Positions 50,492 through 59,791 of a stretch of DNA of 64,000 bases are shown piece after piece. Below the pieces are notes generated by a model. The model worked only from the letters and a program-made list of their open reading frames with translations. It made no database searches and was not told the origin of the DNA. The stretch lies in the NCBI RefSeq assembly GCF_014280965.1, contig NZ_JACODZ010000002.1, positions 248,001 through 312,000 on the forward strand, in the 5' to 3' direction. Positions within the stretch are counted from its first letter, which is position 1. Each line of letters begins with the position of its first letter. A program made the translations under genes and the position numbers. The DNA comes from Echinicola salinicaeni (lineage in GTDB: Bacteria; Bacteroidota; Bacteroidia; Cytophagales; Cyclobacteriaceae).

Positions 50492-50736
50492 TGTTGAAGT
50501 AGCAAGTAGCTAGTATCAAGGACAAAGTGTTGAGAAAGTTTTAGTGTGTTTGAAAGGCTATAAACTAAAAAACCGCGCTGCAAGCGGGGGGTAGAATTTG
50601 TCTTTTTTCTTTATTCTATCCTCTTTCTTCTAAATTATTTCCACTCAATTACGATTTTAAAGGAGTAGTTAGTATCAAGTATCAGTGAGAATTTCCACAG
50701 TACTTGATACTCAATACTAGCTACTAGGTACTATTA
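50492..50736. repeat. Intergenic repeats with an inverted AGTATCAAGTA pair and a gene-end relic
   Basis: AGTATCAAGTA (50671-50681) and TACTTGATACT (50701-50711) form a perfect 11-base stem. Related GTAGCTAGTATCAAG (near 50507) and AATACTAGCTACTAG (near 50714) make a second imperfect pair. At 50635-50661 the minus strand reads ...IVIEWK-stop, the same C-terminus as the adjacent EEP gene (VIEWK-stop). Confidence 0.6.
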
Positions 50737-51600
50737 CTACTTCCACTCAATTACTGCCATTACTGGAAAATGGTCAGAAGGGTAGAGGTTATGATAGGTG
50801 TCCGTCAGGATACCGTATTTTTTTACGTTGAGGTCTTCACTGACAAAGATATGATCAATCCTTCTGTCAGTGCTTTTAGTATTGTCAAAGCTGTTAAAAG
50901 TACCGTTATTGGCATAGCGAACATCAGCAGCCTCATAGCAGTCCTTCAATTCTTTTGAGTCTTTTAATAGAATATAGGCAGGGTTTTCTTGGTCCACATT
51001 GAAATCACCGGTCAGCATCACTGGGATGCCTGCTTGGGTAGCCTCTTGCATTTTACTTAGGATCAGTTTGCCACTTTCCTGTCTGGCTTCCAGACCTACA
51101 TGGTCAAAATGGGTATTGAAAAACCAGAACTGTTGTCCACTCTTCTTGTCTTGAAGTTTGGCATAGGTACATATCCTTGGCAAAGCTGCATCCCAGCCTT
51201 TTACAGGTTTGCTGGTGTCAGGGGCAAGCCAAAAAGTGTTGCTTTCCAGTACCTTGAATTTATCCTTATTATAGAATATAGCTGAATATTCACCTTTATC
51301 CTTTCCATTATCCCTTCCTACACCGACATAGGCGAAGTTGGAAAGATTTTCATCGATGTACTGTACTTGGTGTTTTAACCCTTCTTGGATTCCAAAAACA
51401 TCGAATCCATGGAACTTGATCAAATCAACCACGACTTCTTTTCTGTTGTCCCAGTTATTGGGCGCATCTTTTGGGTTGTCATAGCGGATATTAAAGGTAG
51501 CTATGGTAAGGTTTTCATTTTGCGCCACTGCAGAAAATGTAGTTAAAAATATCCCTAGGGAAAAAATCGCTAGGAATAGCTTGGTTTGTACTGTCCTCAT
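50737..51600 (-). CDS. Secreted endonuclease/exonuclease/phosphatase-family protein
   Basis: 287 residues with a signal peptide (to about residue 26, ...SAVAQ). EEP-family motifs: TIATFNIRYDNP (Asn ligand), VFGIQEGLKHQ (catalytic-metal Glu), HFDHVGLEARQESG, MLTGDFNVDQEN (Asp/Asn pair), DRRIDHIFVS and PSDHFPVMAVIEW (terminal Asp-His). It is a metal-dependent phosphoesterase, possibly nuclease- or sphingomyelinase-like, acting outside the cytosol. It is not obviously part of an operon. Confidence 0.88.
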   Translation of the reverse strand: MRTVQTKLFLAIFSLGIFLTTFSAVAQNENLTIATFNIRYDNPKDAPNNWDNRKEVVVDLIKFHGFDVFGIQEGLKHQVQYIDENLSNFAYVGVGRDNGKDKGEYSAIFYNKDKFKVLESNTFWLAPDTSKPVKGWDAALPRICTYAKLQDKKSGQQFWFFNTHFDHVGLEARQESGKLILSKMQEATQAGIPVMLTGDFNVDQENPAYILLKDSKELKDCYEAADVRYANNGTFNSFDNTKSTDRRIDHIFVSEDLNVKKYGILTDTYHNLYPSDHFPVMAVIEWK

Positions 51601-51663
51601 TTTATTGTTATAGCTTTAAGGGTTTAATTATGTAATTAAATAAAGTATCCTGTTAGAAAATTA

Positions 51664-51700
51664 ATAACCACAGATCTAAAATTCCTAAATCTGTGGTTAT
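51664..51700 (-). terminator. Terminator hairpin after the susD-like gene
   Basis: Perfect 12-base stem ATAACCACAGAT / ATCTGTGGTTAT, 17 bases past the susD-like stop, followed on the minus strand by TAATTTT. Confidence 0.75.
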
Positions 51701-51716
51701 AAAATTCTTTGGAAGC

Positions 51717-53495
51717 TTACCAACCTGGGTTTTGTCCCAAATCAGGATTCATCAAAAGATCATTTTCAGGAATTGGGTAAAGATAGTTTTTTTCTTCCCA
51801 TTCTCTGGTTTGATGGTCCAACCAATGTATTTCACCTTTGTTTTCTTCGGATAACTGTTGAGGGTTGACACCAGAGTCAATATTTTGTGAAACATTGATA
51901 TAAGTAACGCCATCTACAGGGTTCGCAGGTATGGAAGTAAAGAAGGCCACATCAAGGATCCCATCCTCATTGAGGTCAATTGGAGTATTCAGTTCTGGTA
52001 CATAGAAGCCATTCCATGGCATTTCCATCAGTTCGCCTTTTTTCCATCTGACTAGATCATAAAACCTGAACCCTTCAAAAACCAATTCAATTCCTCTTTC
52101 TCTTCTTACTTCCAAAAGTACCGGATCATTGATCTCTGGGAAATAAGTCTGCTGAAGATAAGGGTCAATAGTTGTTGGTAAGCTTAGATTTCCTTTTATA
52201 CCAGCTCTTTCTCTCAATGCCCCAATGGTCATTGCCCAGCCATCGGCATCAAGGGAGCCTAGCTCTGCTTTTGCCTCTGCATAGTTTAATAGGATTTCAG
52301 CATATCTCATGATGCTGACACTGTTGATATTTCTGCTGCCGCCATCATAGTACATATCATCTAATGTCCATTTGATAGGCTGATAACCGGTATAAGTATA
52401 AGAGAAAACAGGAGGTGCTGGAAGGACTGCTCCAGCATTAGTTCTGGTGTAGTCAGCCATTCGAATGGTCTGTTGCAGCCTTTTGTCTCTACCTTTGGTT
52501 TCTTCCATAAAGGTCATGGTTTCATGACCACTTAAGTTGGTGAAAGGGAAGCCGTCAGTGTTCAAATACGTTCTCACGAAATCTCTAGTCAAACTTACCC
52601 TTGATCCATAGGTTGAGCTTGTCCACCACCAGTTTGCATCGTGGAAAACACTCAATGCGGGATCTATGACCACAGATAGCATTACCTCTTGGGATAGAGG
52701 CTTTTCACTGATAAAAAGAGATCGATAGGAAAGGTCTTCTCCAGCTCCCTGATATAGAGAAAAGTCACCACTATTGATTACCTGTCCAGCAGCATCAGCA
52801 GCTTCTGACAGCCATTGGTCAGCAGAAGCGGTAAGGTCATAGTTGGTGTGGTATTTTCTGAAAGTTCCCTCAAAAAGACAAATTCTTGATTTAAAGCCTA
52901 GGACCACATTTTTGGTGATTAAACTTCTGCTCTCATCATCTGTAGTTTGAATATTTTCTATGGCATAATCAAGGTCTCTCAATACAGAATCCATCACTAA
53001 AGTACGGGAATCACGACCATTAAAGAGGTCTGGATCATTGACATCCATGGTTTTATTGATCCATGGAACATCCCCAAAACGTTTTACTTTTTCAAAGTAA
53101 AAGTAGGCCCTGAAGAATTTTGCAAGGGCATTATAGTGATTTTTGGTTGCTGGATTAATTTCTTCACTGATATTGTTTTCTAAGAAGAAATTGATGTTTC
53201 TTAATTCACTCCATGACCAACCGCTACTTTGGGTAGGGGTGAAGTTACCAGGCCTAAGGAAATCTGGTACCTGGGTTCTTGCAGAATAATCAGCCATGGC
53301 ATCTCCAGAATGGATTTCTCTGGCTGTTGGCAGGGCATTGTAAAATGAAGTAGAGTAAAGTTCCAAGCCATTTTCACTATTAAAAACAGCTCCACCAGAG
53401 GTAGTTGATTCCGGAAATTGGTCCAGTTCAGCACAGCCAGAGGCGATGGCTCCTAGAAATGCTAATGATCCGATTATATTTTTTATGTTTTTCAT
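51717..53495 (-). CDS. SusD/RagB-family outer-membrane glycan-binding lipoprotein
   Basis: 592 residues with a lipoprotein signal ending IASGC. The SusD fold shows KNHYNALAKFFRAYFYFEKVKRFGDVPWI (the conserved TPR-helix region), RYAEILLNYAEAKAELG and VRRERGIELVFEGFRFYDLVRWKKG near the C-terminus. SusD proteins cap the SusC channel and hold oligosaccharide. It lies 15 bases after the SusC gene. The ligand is not recognisable from sequence. Confidence 0.95.
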   Translation of the reverse strand: MKNIKNIIGSLAFLGAIASGCAELDQFPESTTSGGAVFNSENGLELYSTSFYNALPTAREIHSGDAMADYSARTQVPDFLRPGNFTPTQSSGWSWSELRNINFFLENNISEEINPATKNHYNALAKFFRAYFYFEKVKRFGDVPWINKTMDVNDPDLFNGRDSRTLVMDSVLRDLDYAIENIQTTDDESRSLITKNVVLGFKSRICLFEGTFRKYHTNYDLTASADQWLSEAADAAGQVINSGDFSLYQGAGEDLSYRSLFISEKPLSQEVMLSVVIDPALSVFHDANWWWTSSTYGSRVSLTRDFVRTYLNTDGFPFTNLSGHETMTFMEETKGRDKRLQQTIRMADYTRTNAGAVLPAPPVFSYTYTGYQPIKWTLDDMYYDGGSRNINSVSIMRYAEILLNYAEAKAELGSLDADGWAMTIGALRERAGIKGNLSLPTTIDPYLQQTYFPEINDPVLLEVRRERGIELVFEGFRFYDLVRWKKGELMEMPWNGFYVPELNTPIDLNEDGILDVAFFTSIPANPVDGVTYINVSQNIDSGVNPQQLSEENKGEIHWLDHQTREWEEKNYLYPIPENDLLMNPDLGQNPGW

Positions 53496-53510
53496 TTTGA
53501 AGCGTTCAAT

Positions 53511-56500
53511 TTAGAAGGTAATAGAAAGTCCCAGGGTTACACTTTTTAGGATAGGGTAGTTATTGCCATTTCCTGAAGTACCAGATGTAAGGGTCAAATC
53601 GGAAGGTCCTGTGCTTTCTACATCAAGGTTTTTGGTGACATCATACAGTGGAGACCAAGACAACAGATTTTCTCCGGATAGGTATACTCTAGCGCCGCCC
53701 ATCTTAAATTTCGATGCTACATGTTCCGGTAGGTTATAACCAATTTGGATATTCTTCATTCTCAAATAAGCTATACTTTGCAAATACCTTGTTTGTGTGG
53801 ATGAAAGGGAACGGTTGCTACCAATAGCTGAATAGCCCCTGTATCTTGGGAAATAAGCATCAGGATTATCCTCAGACCAAATATTACCAATCATGGATTT
53901 AGGAATATCATTATATGGTCGGTTATACTGTCCCCAGAAAAGTCCGGCTTCGCCACCTGGCCACCAATCTCTTTTGCCAACTCCCTGGAAGAAGGTGCTG
54001 AAGAAGAAGTTGTTCCAGTTAAGGTCGATATTAAACCCATAAGTGTATCGTGGTGTGGAATTACCAATGATGGTTTGATCTCCAGGATTATCAACCGTAT
54101 TTAATCCTTTATTGATTACGCCGTCTCCATTGAGGTCTTTGAACTTGATATCTCCAGGCAAGGTAGTTCTGCTGGTAGACGATTGGATATAAGATTGATC
54201 AGCATGGGTGTTGATGTCTTCCATGGATTCAAAGAGGCCTTCAGTCTCATAGCCCCAGATTTCACCAACCTTCATGCCTACATAATAGTCGTTCAACCTT
54301 TTGTCAGGATTATTGTATTTGGTGATGGTAGAGGAATAATCTGCCATAAAGAATTTCACGCTGTAGTTAAGCGGCTTGGAAGCTAGACTGACTTGGTCTT
54401 TCCAGGATACCACAAATTCCCATCCTTTTGTACGAAGATCAGCATAGTTACCCTTAGGGACTGCTGTTCCAAAAACTGCTGGTAGGGAATTACCAACGGT
54501 AAACATATCTGTGGTATTCCTGATATAAGCGTCACCAGTGAAAGTCAGCCTATTCTCCAATAGTCCCAAATCAATACCGATATTGGCAGTAGTGGAGGTT
54601 TCCCAAGTAAGTCCGTCAGGCAATACGCCTGGTTGTCCTGTATATTGAGGTCTTACGCCATTTAGTATTCTACCAGATTGCGCAATGGAAAATAGCTCTT
54701 GGAAGGCATAGGATCTAATATTACCATTTCCAAGTGAGCCATAAGAAGCCCTTAATTTTAGATCGGAAACTGCTTTATCCGCAATATTGAAGAATGATTC
54801 ATCTGAGATTCTCCATCCTGTCGAAAATGACGGGAAGAATGCATAACGTTGATCTTGAGGGAATTTGGACGAACCGTCATATCGGCCATTTACTTCCAAT
54901 AAATATTTGCCCGCATAATCATAATTGGCTCTAAAGAAACCTCCTTGTATATCCCATCTTTCCCATCCACCATTTGTGGTTATAGATTGGCCTAAAGCAA
55001 GGTTAATGTCTTGCGCGTCTTCAAAGATCAATCCGTTTCTTTGAGCGGTTAGATTGCTAAAAGTGGATGATTCATAATTGTACCCAGCCATGCCTTTCAG
55101 GTGGTGCTCTCCAGATAATTTTGGCTCATACTCCGCATAAATATTGGTAGCCAAATAACGGGTCGCTGATCGGCTATTTCTAATGTCATTGGTGTTCATA
55201 CCAACATATTCGATCACTCCTTGACTTCGGCTGTAAGGGACAGGCACACGGATTCTTTGCTCATTATTTTGAACATCCTGGAAGGTGAAGTTTCCTCGAA
55301 CTCTAAAGGTATTATCAAAGAACTTCGAATTGAAGCTGGTGATGTTTTTAATAATGCTTCTTTCTGTGTCGATACCATTTTTGCCGTAATAGAAATCACC
55401 AACGGTATAAGCTGCTGAATAAGAAAGCGTACCGTCAGGGTTTAATAGTGGCGCCAAAGGGTGGCCTTCATCTGCAATATTCCTCCAAATACTTCCTCCT
55501 TCACCAACGTTTAATGGATTATGGTATTTTCTAAAGGAATAATCAGTATTGTTTTCCACGGTCAACCAATCGGTCATTTCCATAGAACCTTTGGCACGGA
55601 AATTATATGATTTGAAGTCATCAGAATTATACCTGAATAAGCCTTCCTGATCGTAATATCTTCCTGTGATATAATAGCCTGTTTTACCATTGCTGCCAGA
55701 TAAGGAAATGTTCTGCTCCATGGCAAAGAGGCTTTTTTTGTATAGTTCCCCATAATAGTCTGTATTGCCATAGTAGATGTACTCTCCATTCGGTCCTATT
55801 TCTATTTTAGGCAAACTAGGATCTTCCGACCTCCTCTTTAATTCTGCCAAGTAATCCTGAGAAAATGGAAGGGTTTTATTGGCATTTTGTGGAGTTTGGG
55901 AATAGTCATTCCATGCTGTCCAAGCTTCATTGAACATGGAGGCCCAAGTATAGCCATCCGTTACCAGGTCAGGAACTGTAGTTGGCGATTTGATGGAATA
56001 ATTGGAGGTATAAGTCAAAGTCATTCTATCTTTCGCAGGAGCCTTTGTGGTAATGAGAATTACACCAAAGGCTCCTCTGGCACCATATATAGAAGCCGCA
56101 GAAGCATCTTTCAATACAGAAATACTTTCAATATCTGTTGGGTTAATCATCGAAGGATCCCCTTCTACGCCATCAATAAGCACTAAGGCATTTCCTCCTT
56201 GCCCGATAGATGTTGTTCCCCTGATATTGAAAGAAGGAGATTGGGTTGGTTTACCATCTTGGATATTGATATTTAAGTTAGGAATGGCCCCTTGTAGGCC
56301 CTGCGCAATATTTGGTACTGGCCTGTTTTCGAATACCTCTCCAGTCACTTGGTCTACAGCTCCTGTTAGGTTGACTTTTTTCTGGGTTCCATAACCTACT
56401 ACCACGACTTCCTCCAATTCATTTGAAATGAGTTTGAAGTGCATTGGCGCTTTGCTGATGGTCATGCTGGCCCCTTGGTAACCTAAGTAGCTAGCCGTAA

Positions 56501-57038
56501 TTTCCTCTCCCAAAAGTTCTTCTGGAATGTTTAAAGACCATTTTCCATCTAAATCGGAAGCAATACCAATACCAGAACCTGCTATAAATACTGATGCCCC
56601 TACGATGGGTTCACCTGTGTCACGGTCGGTTACAGTACCTGATATGGCAATGTCAACCTCTACAGCTTTGGATGAGTTGGCTTTTTGGTTTTTTCTAACA
56701 GCAATAGATTCATTGACCTGTCTAAAGTTGAGTCCTGTTTGCTCAGCAATTTGGTAAAGTAGACTTTCCAAGTCACTAGGGCCTTTTACTGAAACACTTT
56801 GGTTTAACTCGTTTAATTTAGGATTGAAATGGAAGCGGAAGTCACTTTGCATCTCCACTTTTTCTAAAACTTTGCGTAGGAGGATCTCTCCCTTACTGAG
56901 CTCAATTTTTGTCTCGCCCATTTGCTGGGCCTCACTTTCATGTGCTAAAGCAAGACTGCTGAAGCAATACATGAGTGTTCCGATGATTAAGAGGTTCGCT
57001 GTTGATTTCAAAACAATGCGAAGTAGTTTTTTTTTCAT
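53511..57038 (-). CDS. SusC/RagA TonB-linked outer-membrane protein with STN domain
   Basis: 1175 residues. A signal peptide ends about residue 32. The STN (secretin/TonB short N-terminal) domain spans about 48-115 (LLRKVLEKVEMQSDFRFHF...IAVRK), a carboxypeptidase-D-like domain about 128-205 (SGTVTDRDTGEPIVGASVFI), then VVVGYGTQKKVNLTGAV, a TonB plug (RGTTSIGQGGNALVLIDG; ASAASIYGARGAFGVILITT) and a barrel ending LGLSITF. The STN domain is what connects such receptors to FecR anti-sigma proteins, and a fecR/ECF pair lies directly upstream. It imports oligosaccharide with SusD. Substrate unknown. Confidence 0.96.
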   Translation of the reverse strand: MKKKLLRIVLKSTANLLIIGTLMYCFSSLALAHESEAQQMGETKIELSKGEILLRKVLEKVEMQSDFRFHFNPKLNELNQSVSVKGPSDLESLLYQIAEQTGLNFRQVNESIAVRKNQKANSSKAVEVDIAISGTVTDRDTGEPIVGASVFIAGSGIGIASDLDGKWSLNIPEELLGEEITASYLGYQGASMTISKAPMHFKLISNELEEVVVVGYGTQKKVNLTGAVDQVTGEVFENRPVPNIAQGLQGAIPNLNINIQDGKPTQSPSFNIRGTTSIGQGGNALVLIDGVEGDPSMINPTDIESISVLKDASAASIYGARGAFGVILITTKAPAKDRMTLTYTSNYSIKSPTTVPDLVTDGYTWASMFNEAWTAWNDYSQTPQNANKTLPFSQDYLAELKRRSEDPSLPKIEIGPNGEYIYYGNTDYYGELYKKSLFAMEQNISLSGSNGKTGYYITGRYYDQEGLFRYNSDDFKSYNFRAKGSMEMTDWLTVENNTDYSFRKYHNPLNVGEGGSIWRNIADEGHPLAPLLNPDGTLSYSAAYTVGDFYYGKNGIDTERSIIKNITSFNSKFFDNTFRVRGNFTFQDVQNNEQRIRVPVPYSRSQGVIEYVGMNTNDIRNSRSATRYLATNIYAEYEPKLSGEHHLKGMAGYNYESSTFSNLTAQRNGLIFEDAQDINLALGQSITTNGGWERWDIQGGFFRANYDYAGKYLLEVNGRYDGSSKFPQDQRYAFFPSFSTGWRISDESFFNIADKAVSDLKLRASYGSLGNGNIRSYAFQELFSIAQSGRILNGVRPQYTGQPGVLPDGLTWETSTTANIGIDLGLLENRLTFTGDAYIRNTTDMFTVGNSLPAVFGTAVPKGNYADLRTKGWEFVVSWKDQVSLASKPLNYSVKFFMADYSSTITKYNNPDKRLNDYYVGMKVGEIWGYETEGLFESMEDINTHADQSYIQSSTSRTTLPGDIKFKDLNGDGVINKGLNTVDNPGDQTIIGNSTPRYTYGFNIDLNWNNFFFSTFFQGVGKRDWWPGGEAGLFWGQYNRPYNDIPKSMIGNIWSEDNPDAYFPRYRGYSAIGSNRSLSSTQTRYLQSIAYLRMKNIQIGYNLPEHVASKFKMGGARVYLSGENLLSWSPLYDVTKNLDVESTGPSDLTLTSGTSGNGNNYPILKSVTLGLSITF

Positions 57039-57118
57039 AACTTTGATTAATAAAGGTTTACTTCCTCACTGCTACATGGTCGAAGATGGAAGCAGTTTGG
57101 AAAATCGTTTAATCTTTT

Positions 57119-57151
57119 AAAATCCGGAGATGGTCCATATCACCGGATTTT
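57119..57151 (-). terminator. Hairpin between fecR and the susC-like gene
   Basis: AAAATCCGG / CCGGATTTT arms around a 15-base loop, directly past the fecR stop; on the minus strand the stem is preceded by A7 and followed by TTTT. It would separate regulator and transporter transcripts. Confidence 0.6.
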
Positions 57152-57152
57152 T

Positions 57153-58130
57153 TTATTGCCCATGGCAATTGGGGACTTCTATAAGTACTTCTTTTTCATT
57201 GATGGAATAATTGATTTTTAGCGCATATTGAATAATGTTTAAGGCATTTTCCAGAGAGGTGTTTTTAAATTCCCCTGTGTAAAGACAGTTGCCAGGTTTT
57301 TTATTAAGCTTGAACTGAATGTCATACCATTTGCTCAACTGCTGAATAACCTCATCCATTTTTGCATTTTTGAAGGTGAGGATTCCTTGTCTCCATTTGG
57401 CCATTTCCGACGGCTCAAAAGTTTGTGTCTGGCCAAAGCCTGAATTGGTTTTCCAAGTGGTCATCTGGTTTTTGGTCAAATAGATAGTTTTTCCTTCTTC
57501 AAAGGCCTCTTTGACGGCAACTTTTCCGGAAAAAACAGCCACTTCCATATTTTCTTCTGGATAGGCACTGATATTAAAGGAGGTACCTAGGACCTGTGTG
57601 CTTAGGTTTCCAGACTTGATGAGGAATGGTTTGTTTGGGTTGAGATGGACATCAAAAAATGCTTCACCCTTCAAAGCCACTTCTCTAGTCGCTCCAAACT
57701 TTTCTGGATAGGTAAAGGAAGACCCACTACTCAGCCAGATTTTAGAGCTATCGGGCAAAGTAAAGCTGCTGACCTGACCAATCTTATTGCTGATAGTAAT
57801 CATCTCAACTGGAACGGGGGTAGGTGCTTCATTTTGCCAAAACTGTAGTCCAATTAATGCTGCCACCAAAAATGAAGCAGCAATTTTTACAATTGATGAC
57901 AAGGAAATGAGTTGGGCTTTTGGCTCCCTTCTTTCTGGAATTGAAGCAGTATTTTGCTTGATGGATGTCCAGGCTGCTATTTTCCTTTTTTCACGGTCAA
58001 TTTGGGAATGCTGCAATTCGTCCAATTTAATATCATCGTACCAACTGTTAAGCTCCTCTAATTCGTTATCTGAAATGGTTTTGTTAAAAAGCTTTGACAC
58101 CAGCTTTTTCCAATATTTATTGATTTCCAT
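57153..58130 (-). CDS. FecR-family anti-sigma factor
   Basis: 325 residues. The N-terminal cytosolic helical domain (about 1-75) should hold the sigma factor; one TM helix follows (about 79-98, SIVKIAASFLVAALIGLQFW). The periplasmic FecR domain (about 110-225) has FTLPDSSKIWLSSGSSFTYP, RLVALKGEAFFDV-type strands and VLGTSFNISAYPEENMEVAVFSGKV, with a C-terminal DUF4974-like domain (ILTFKNAKMDEVIQQLSKWY). It would relay occupancy of the STN-type SusC receptor to the ECF sigma encoded 116 bases upstream. Confidence 0.93.
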   Translation of the reverse strand: MEINKYWKKLVSKLFNKTISDNELEELNSWYDDIKLDELQHSQIDREKRKIAAWTSIKQNTASIPERREPKAQLISLSSIVKIAASFLVAALIGLQFWQNEAPTPVPVEMITISNKIGQVSSFTLPDSSKIWLSSGSSFTYPEKFGATREVALKGEAFFDVHLNPNKPFLIKSGNLSTQVLGTSFNISAYPEENMEVAVFSGKVAVKEAFEEGKTIYLTKNQMTTWKTNSGFGQTQTFEPSEMAKWRQGILTFKNAKMDEVIQQLSKWYDIQFKLNKKPGNCLYTGEFKNTSLENALNIIQYALKINYSINEKEVLIEVPNCHGQ

Positions 58131-58246
58131 ATTTTATTGATCGGCTTTCAATCAATAGAGAAGAAATATTGGAATCGTGTCTACTCAGAATACGTTATGT
58201 AATTTTTAACTATGAATCCTATTGAGTAACCTTGAGGTAATATGAC

Positions 58247-58831
58247 TTAGCTGAAAAGCATCAATAATAATCCGGCTAGTGCGATGTCTTCAGCTAGTTG
58301 TTCCTTAAACGTACCGGTTGCTTTGGCAAGATGGGTCCTTACTGTGGAAGGAGTAATATTAAAATTGTTTGCAATTTCTTCAACTGACATATTTTGGGTT
58401 CTGTTCATCAGGAAAATCTCACGACATCTAGGTGGTAAGGTTTCGGTGATAATGGCTATTTTGTTATACAGCTCATTAAATTCCATCAAAGAGAATCCGT
58501 TTATTTCATGGAAAGGCTCCGGGTTTCCAATAGAATTTAATTCTTCAAATTGTTGGTCTTTTTGAGCGACCATCTTAAAAAATCCATATTTGATCATGGT
58601 GACCAAATAGGCTTTTAACTCTGTTTTTATTTTGATGTTCTGTCGGTATTTCCACAAACTGATAAAGACCTCTTGTGTAAGGTCCTGGGCTAAATCAGGG
58701 CTTTTGGTTTTATTGAGCGCAATATCAAAAAGGGAGTCCCAATAGCGATTAAAGATTTCTTGGAATGCCGAATGGTCTTCCTTTTGGGCCATTAGGGTAA
58801 AAAGTTCGGTGTCACTTACTATTCTGCTCAT
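58247..58831 (-). CDS. ECF sigma-70 factor (SusC/FecR-linked)
   Basis: 194 residues. Region 2 is about 23-90 (FNRYWDSLFDIALNKTKSPDLAQDLTQEVFISLWKYRQ) and region 4 about 125-180 (ETLPPRCREIFLMNRTQNMSVEEIANNFNITPSTVRTHLAKA). It ends in a hydrophobic tail (IALAGLLLMLF) as seen in several Bacteroidota ECF factors. It is expected to activate the downstream fecR-susC-susD genes when the receptor binds substrate. Confidence 0.93.
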   Translation of the reverse strand: MSRIVSDTELFTLMAQKEDHSAFQEIFNRYWDSLFDIALNKTKSPDLAQDLTQEVFISLWKYRQNIKIKTELKAYLVTMIKYGFFKMVAQKDQQFEELNSIGNPEPFHEINGFSLMEFNELYNKIAIITETLPPRCREIFLMNRTQNMSVEEIANNFNITPSTVRTHLAKATGTFKEQLAEDIALAGLLLMLFS

Positions 58832-58927
58832 GAGACTAAGTTTGAGCCAAATTTAAAGTGAAGGATATGAACTTATGGCAGGAGATGAGTTAAGAAAAGG
58901 TTAATAAAAATAGAGGCTTGGGATTTA

Positions 58928-59791
58928 TTATCTTTTTTTGATGGCTACATAGCTCTTTAGATGGGATTTTGTTTGGCCACCATAGCTACCAGAGACTGGC
59001 AGGGTCAATTCAGGCATATAACTTATGGCCAAGGGAATATGATAAGCATCAGTTAATAGGCCAAGACTTGGGTCTAATCCTATCCATCCAGCTCCTGGGC
59101 AGAACACTTCTACCCAGGCATGTAATTCATGATTTTCTTCCAGTTCTGGATTATAAGCATAGCCACTTACAAACCTGCTGGCCAAGCCTATGCTTCTCAG
59201 CATATTGATCAATAGCCATGATAAATCCCTACAAGATCCTTTTTTTTCGGCCAATGTTTTCTCAGGGTTCCATACGCCGGATTCATGTCTGATAATATGT
59301 TGGCAATCATCATGGATTTCAGCAGTGATATCGACCAAAAATGATACAGTTCCAGTGGCTTTCGCTTTAATGTTTTTTGTTTTGTTAAATAATAAATCTG
59401 ATTGAGGATCCTTAAGATAGGGAGCAAGAAAATCGATTTCTTTTTTGCTATAGTTAAAGTTTAGTTCCCCTTCTTCATTACTACCCTCAAAGCCATTATC
59501 AAGGATAAAATCAAATGGGTTTATAGGAAGGATCTTCAATTCGGTTTTGATATCAATTTCAAAGATTTTAGTTGGCTGGTCAAACCAAATATGCTGACAT
59601 AAATTCCCCTCCATATCCATGCGGTAATTGATGCCTTGAGGTGAAGGGCTTATCATGGATTCATAACTCAGTACCTTATAATAGCTGCGCGTGGAAGGTG
59701 ATAGCAATACCTTTTGGGGATTGAGCATGACTTCCTGGTCATAGCTATATTGGGTAAGATGATGTATAGTAAGAAGGTGCTCAGAATTCAT
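58928..59791 (-). CDS. Transglutaminase-like cysteine peptidase (Anbu operon)
   Basis: 287 residues. The N-terminal beta domain (about 1-110, TIHHLTQYSYDQEVMLNPQKVLLSP) is typical of bacterial transglutaminase-like proteins. The catalytic triad is visible: GSCRDLSWLLINMLRSIG (Cys187), ELHAWVEVF (His224) and WIGLDPSLG (Asp240). It overlaps the Anbu gene by 11 bases and is the last gene of the four-gene operon starting at 62941. The expected role is cleavage or modification of a peptide made by the ATP-grasp partner; this follows known gene association, not direct evidence. Confidence 0.9.
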   Translation of the reverse strand: MNSEHLLTIHHLTQYSYDQEVMLNPQKVLLSPSTRSYYKVLSYESMISPSPQGINYRMDMEGNLCQHIWFDQPTKIFEIDIKTELKILPINPFDFILDNGFEGSNEEGELNFNYSKKEIDFLAPYLKDPQSDLLFNKTKNIKAKATGTVSFLVDITAEIHDDCQHIIRHESGVWNPEKTLAEKKGSCRDLSWLLINMLRSIGLASRFVSGYAYNPELEENHELHAWVEVFCPGAGWIGLDPSLGLLTDAYHIPLAISYMPELTLPVSGSYGGQTKSHLKSYVAIKKR

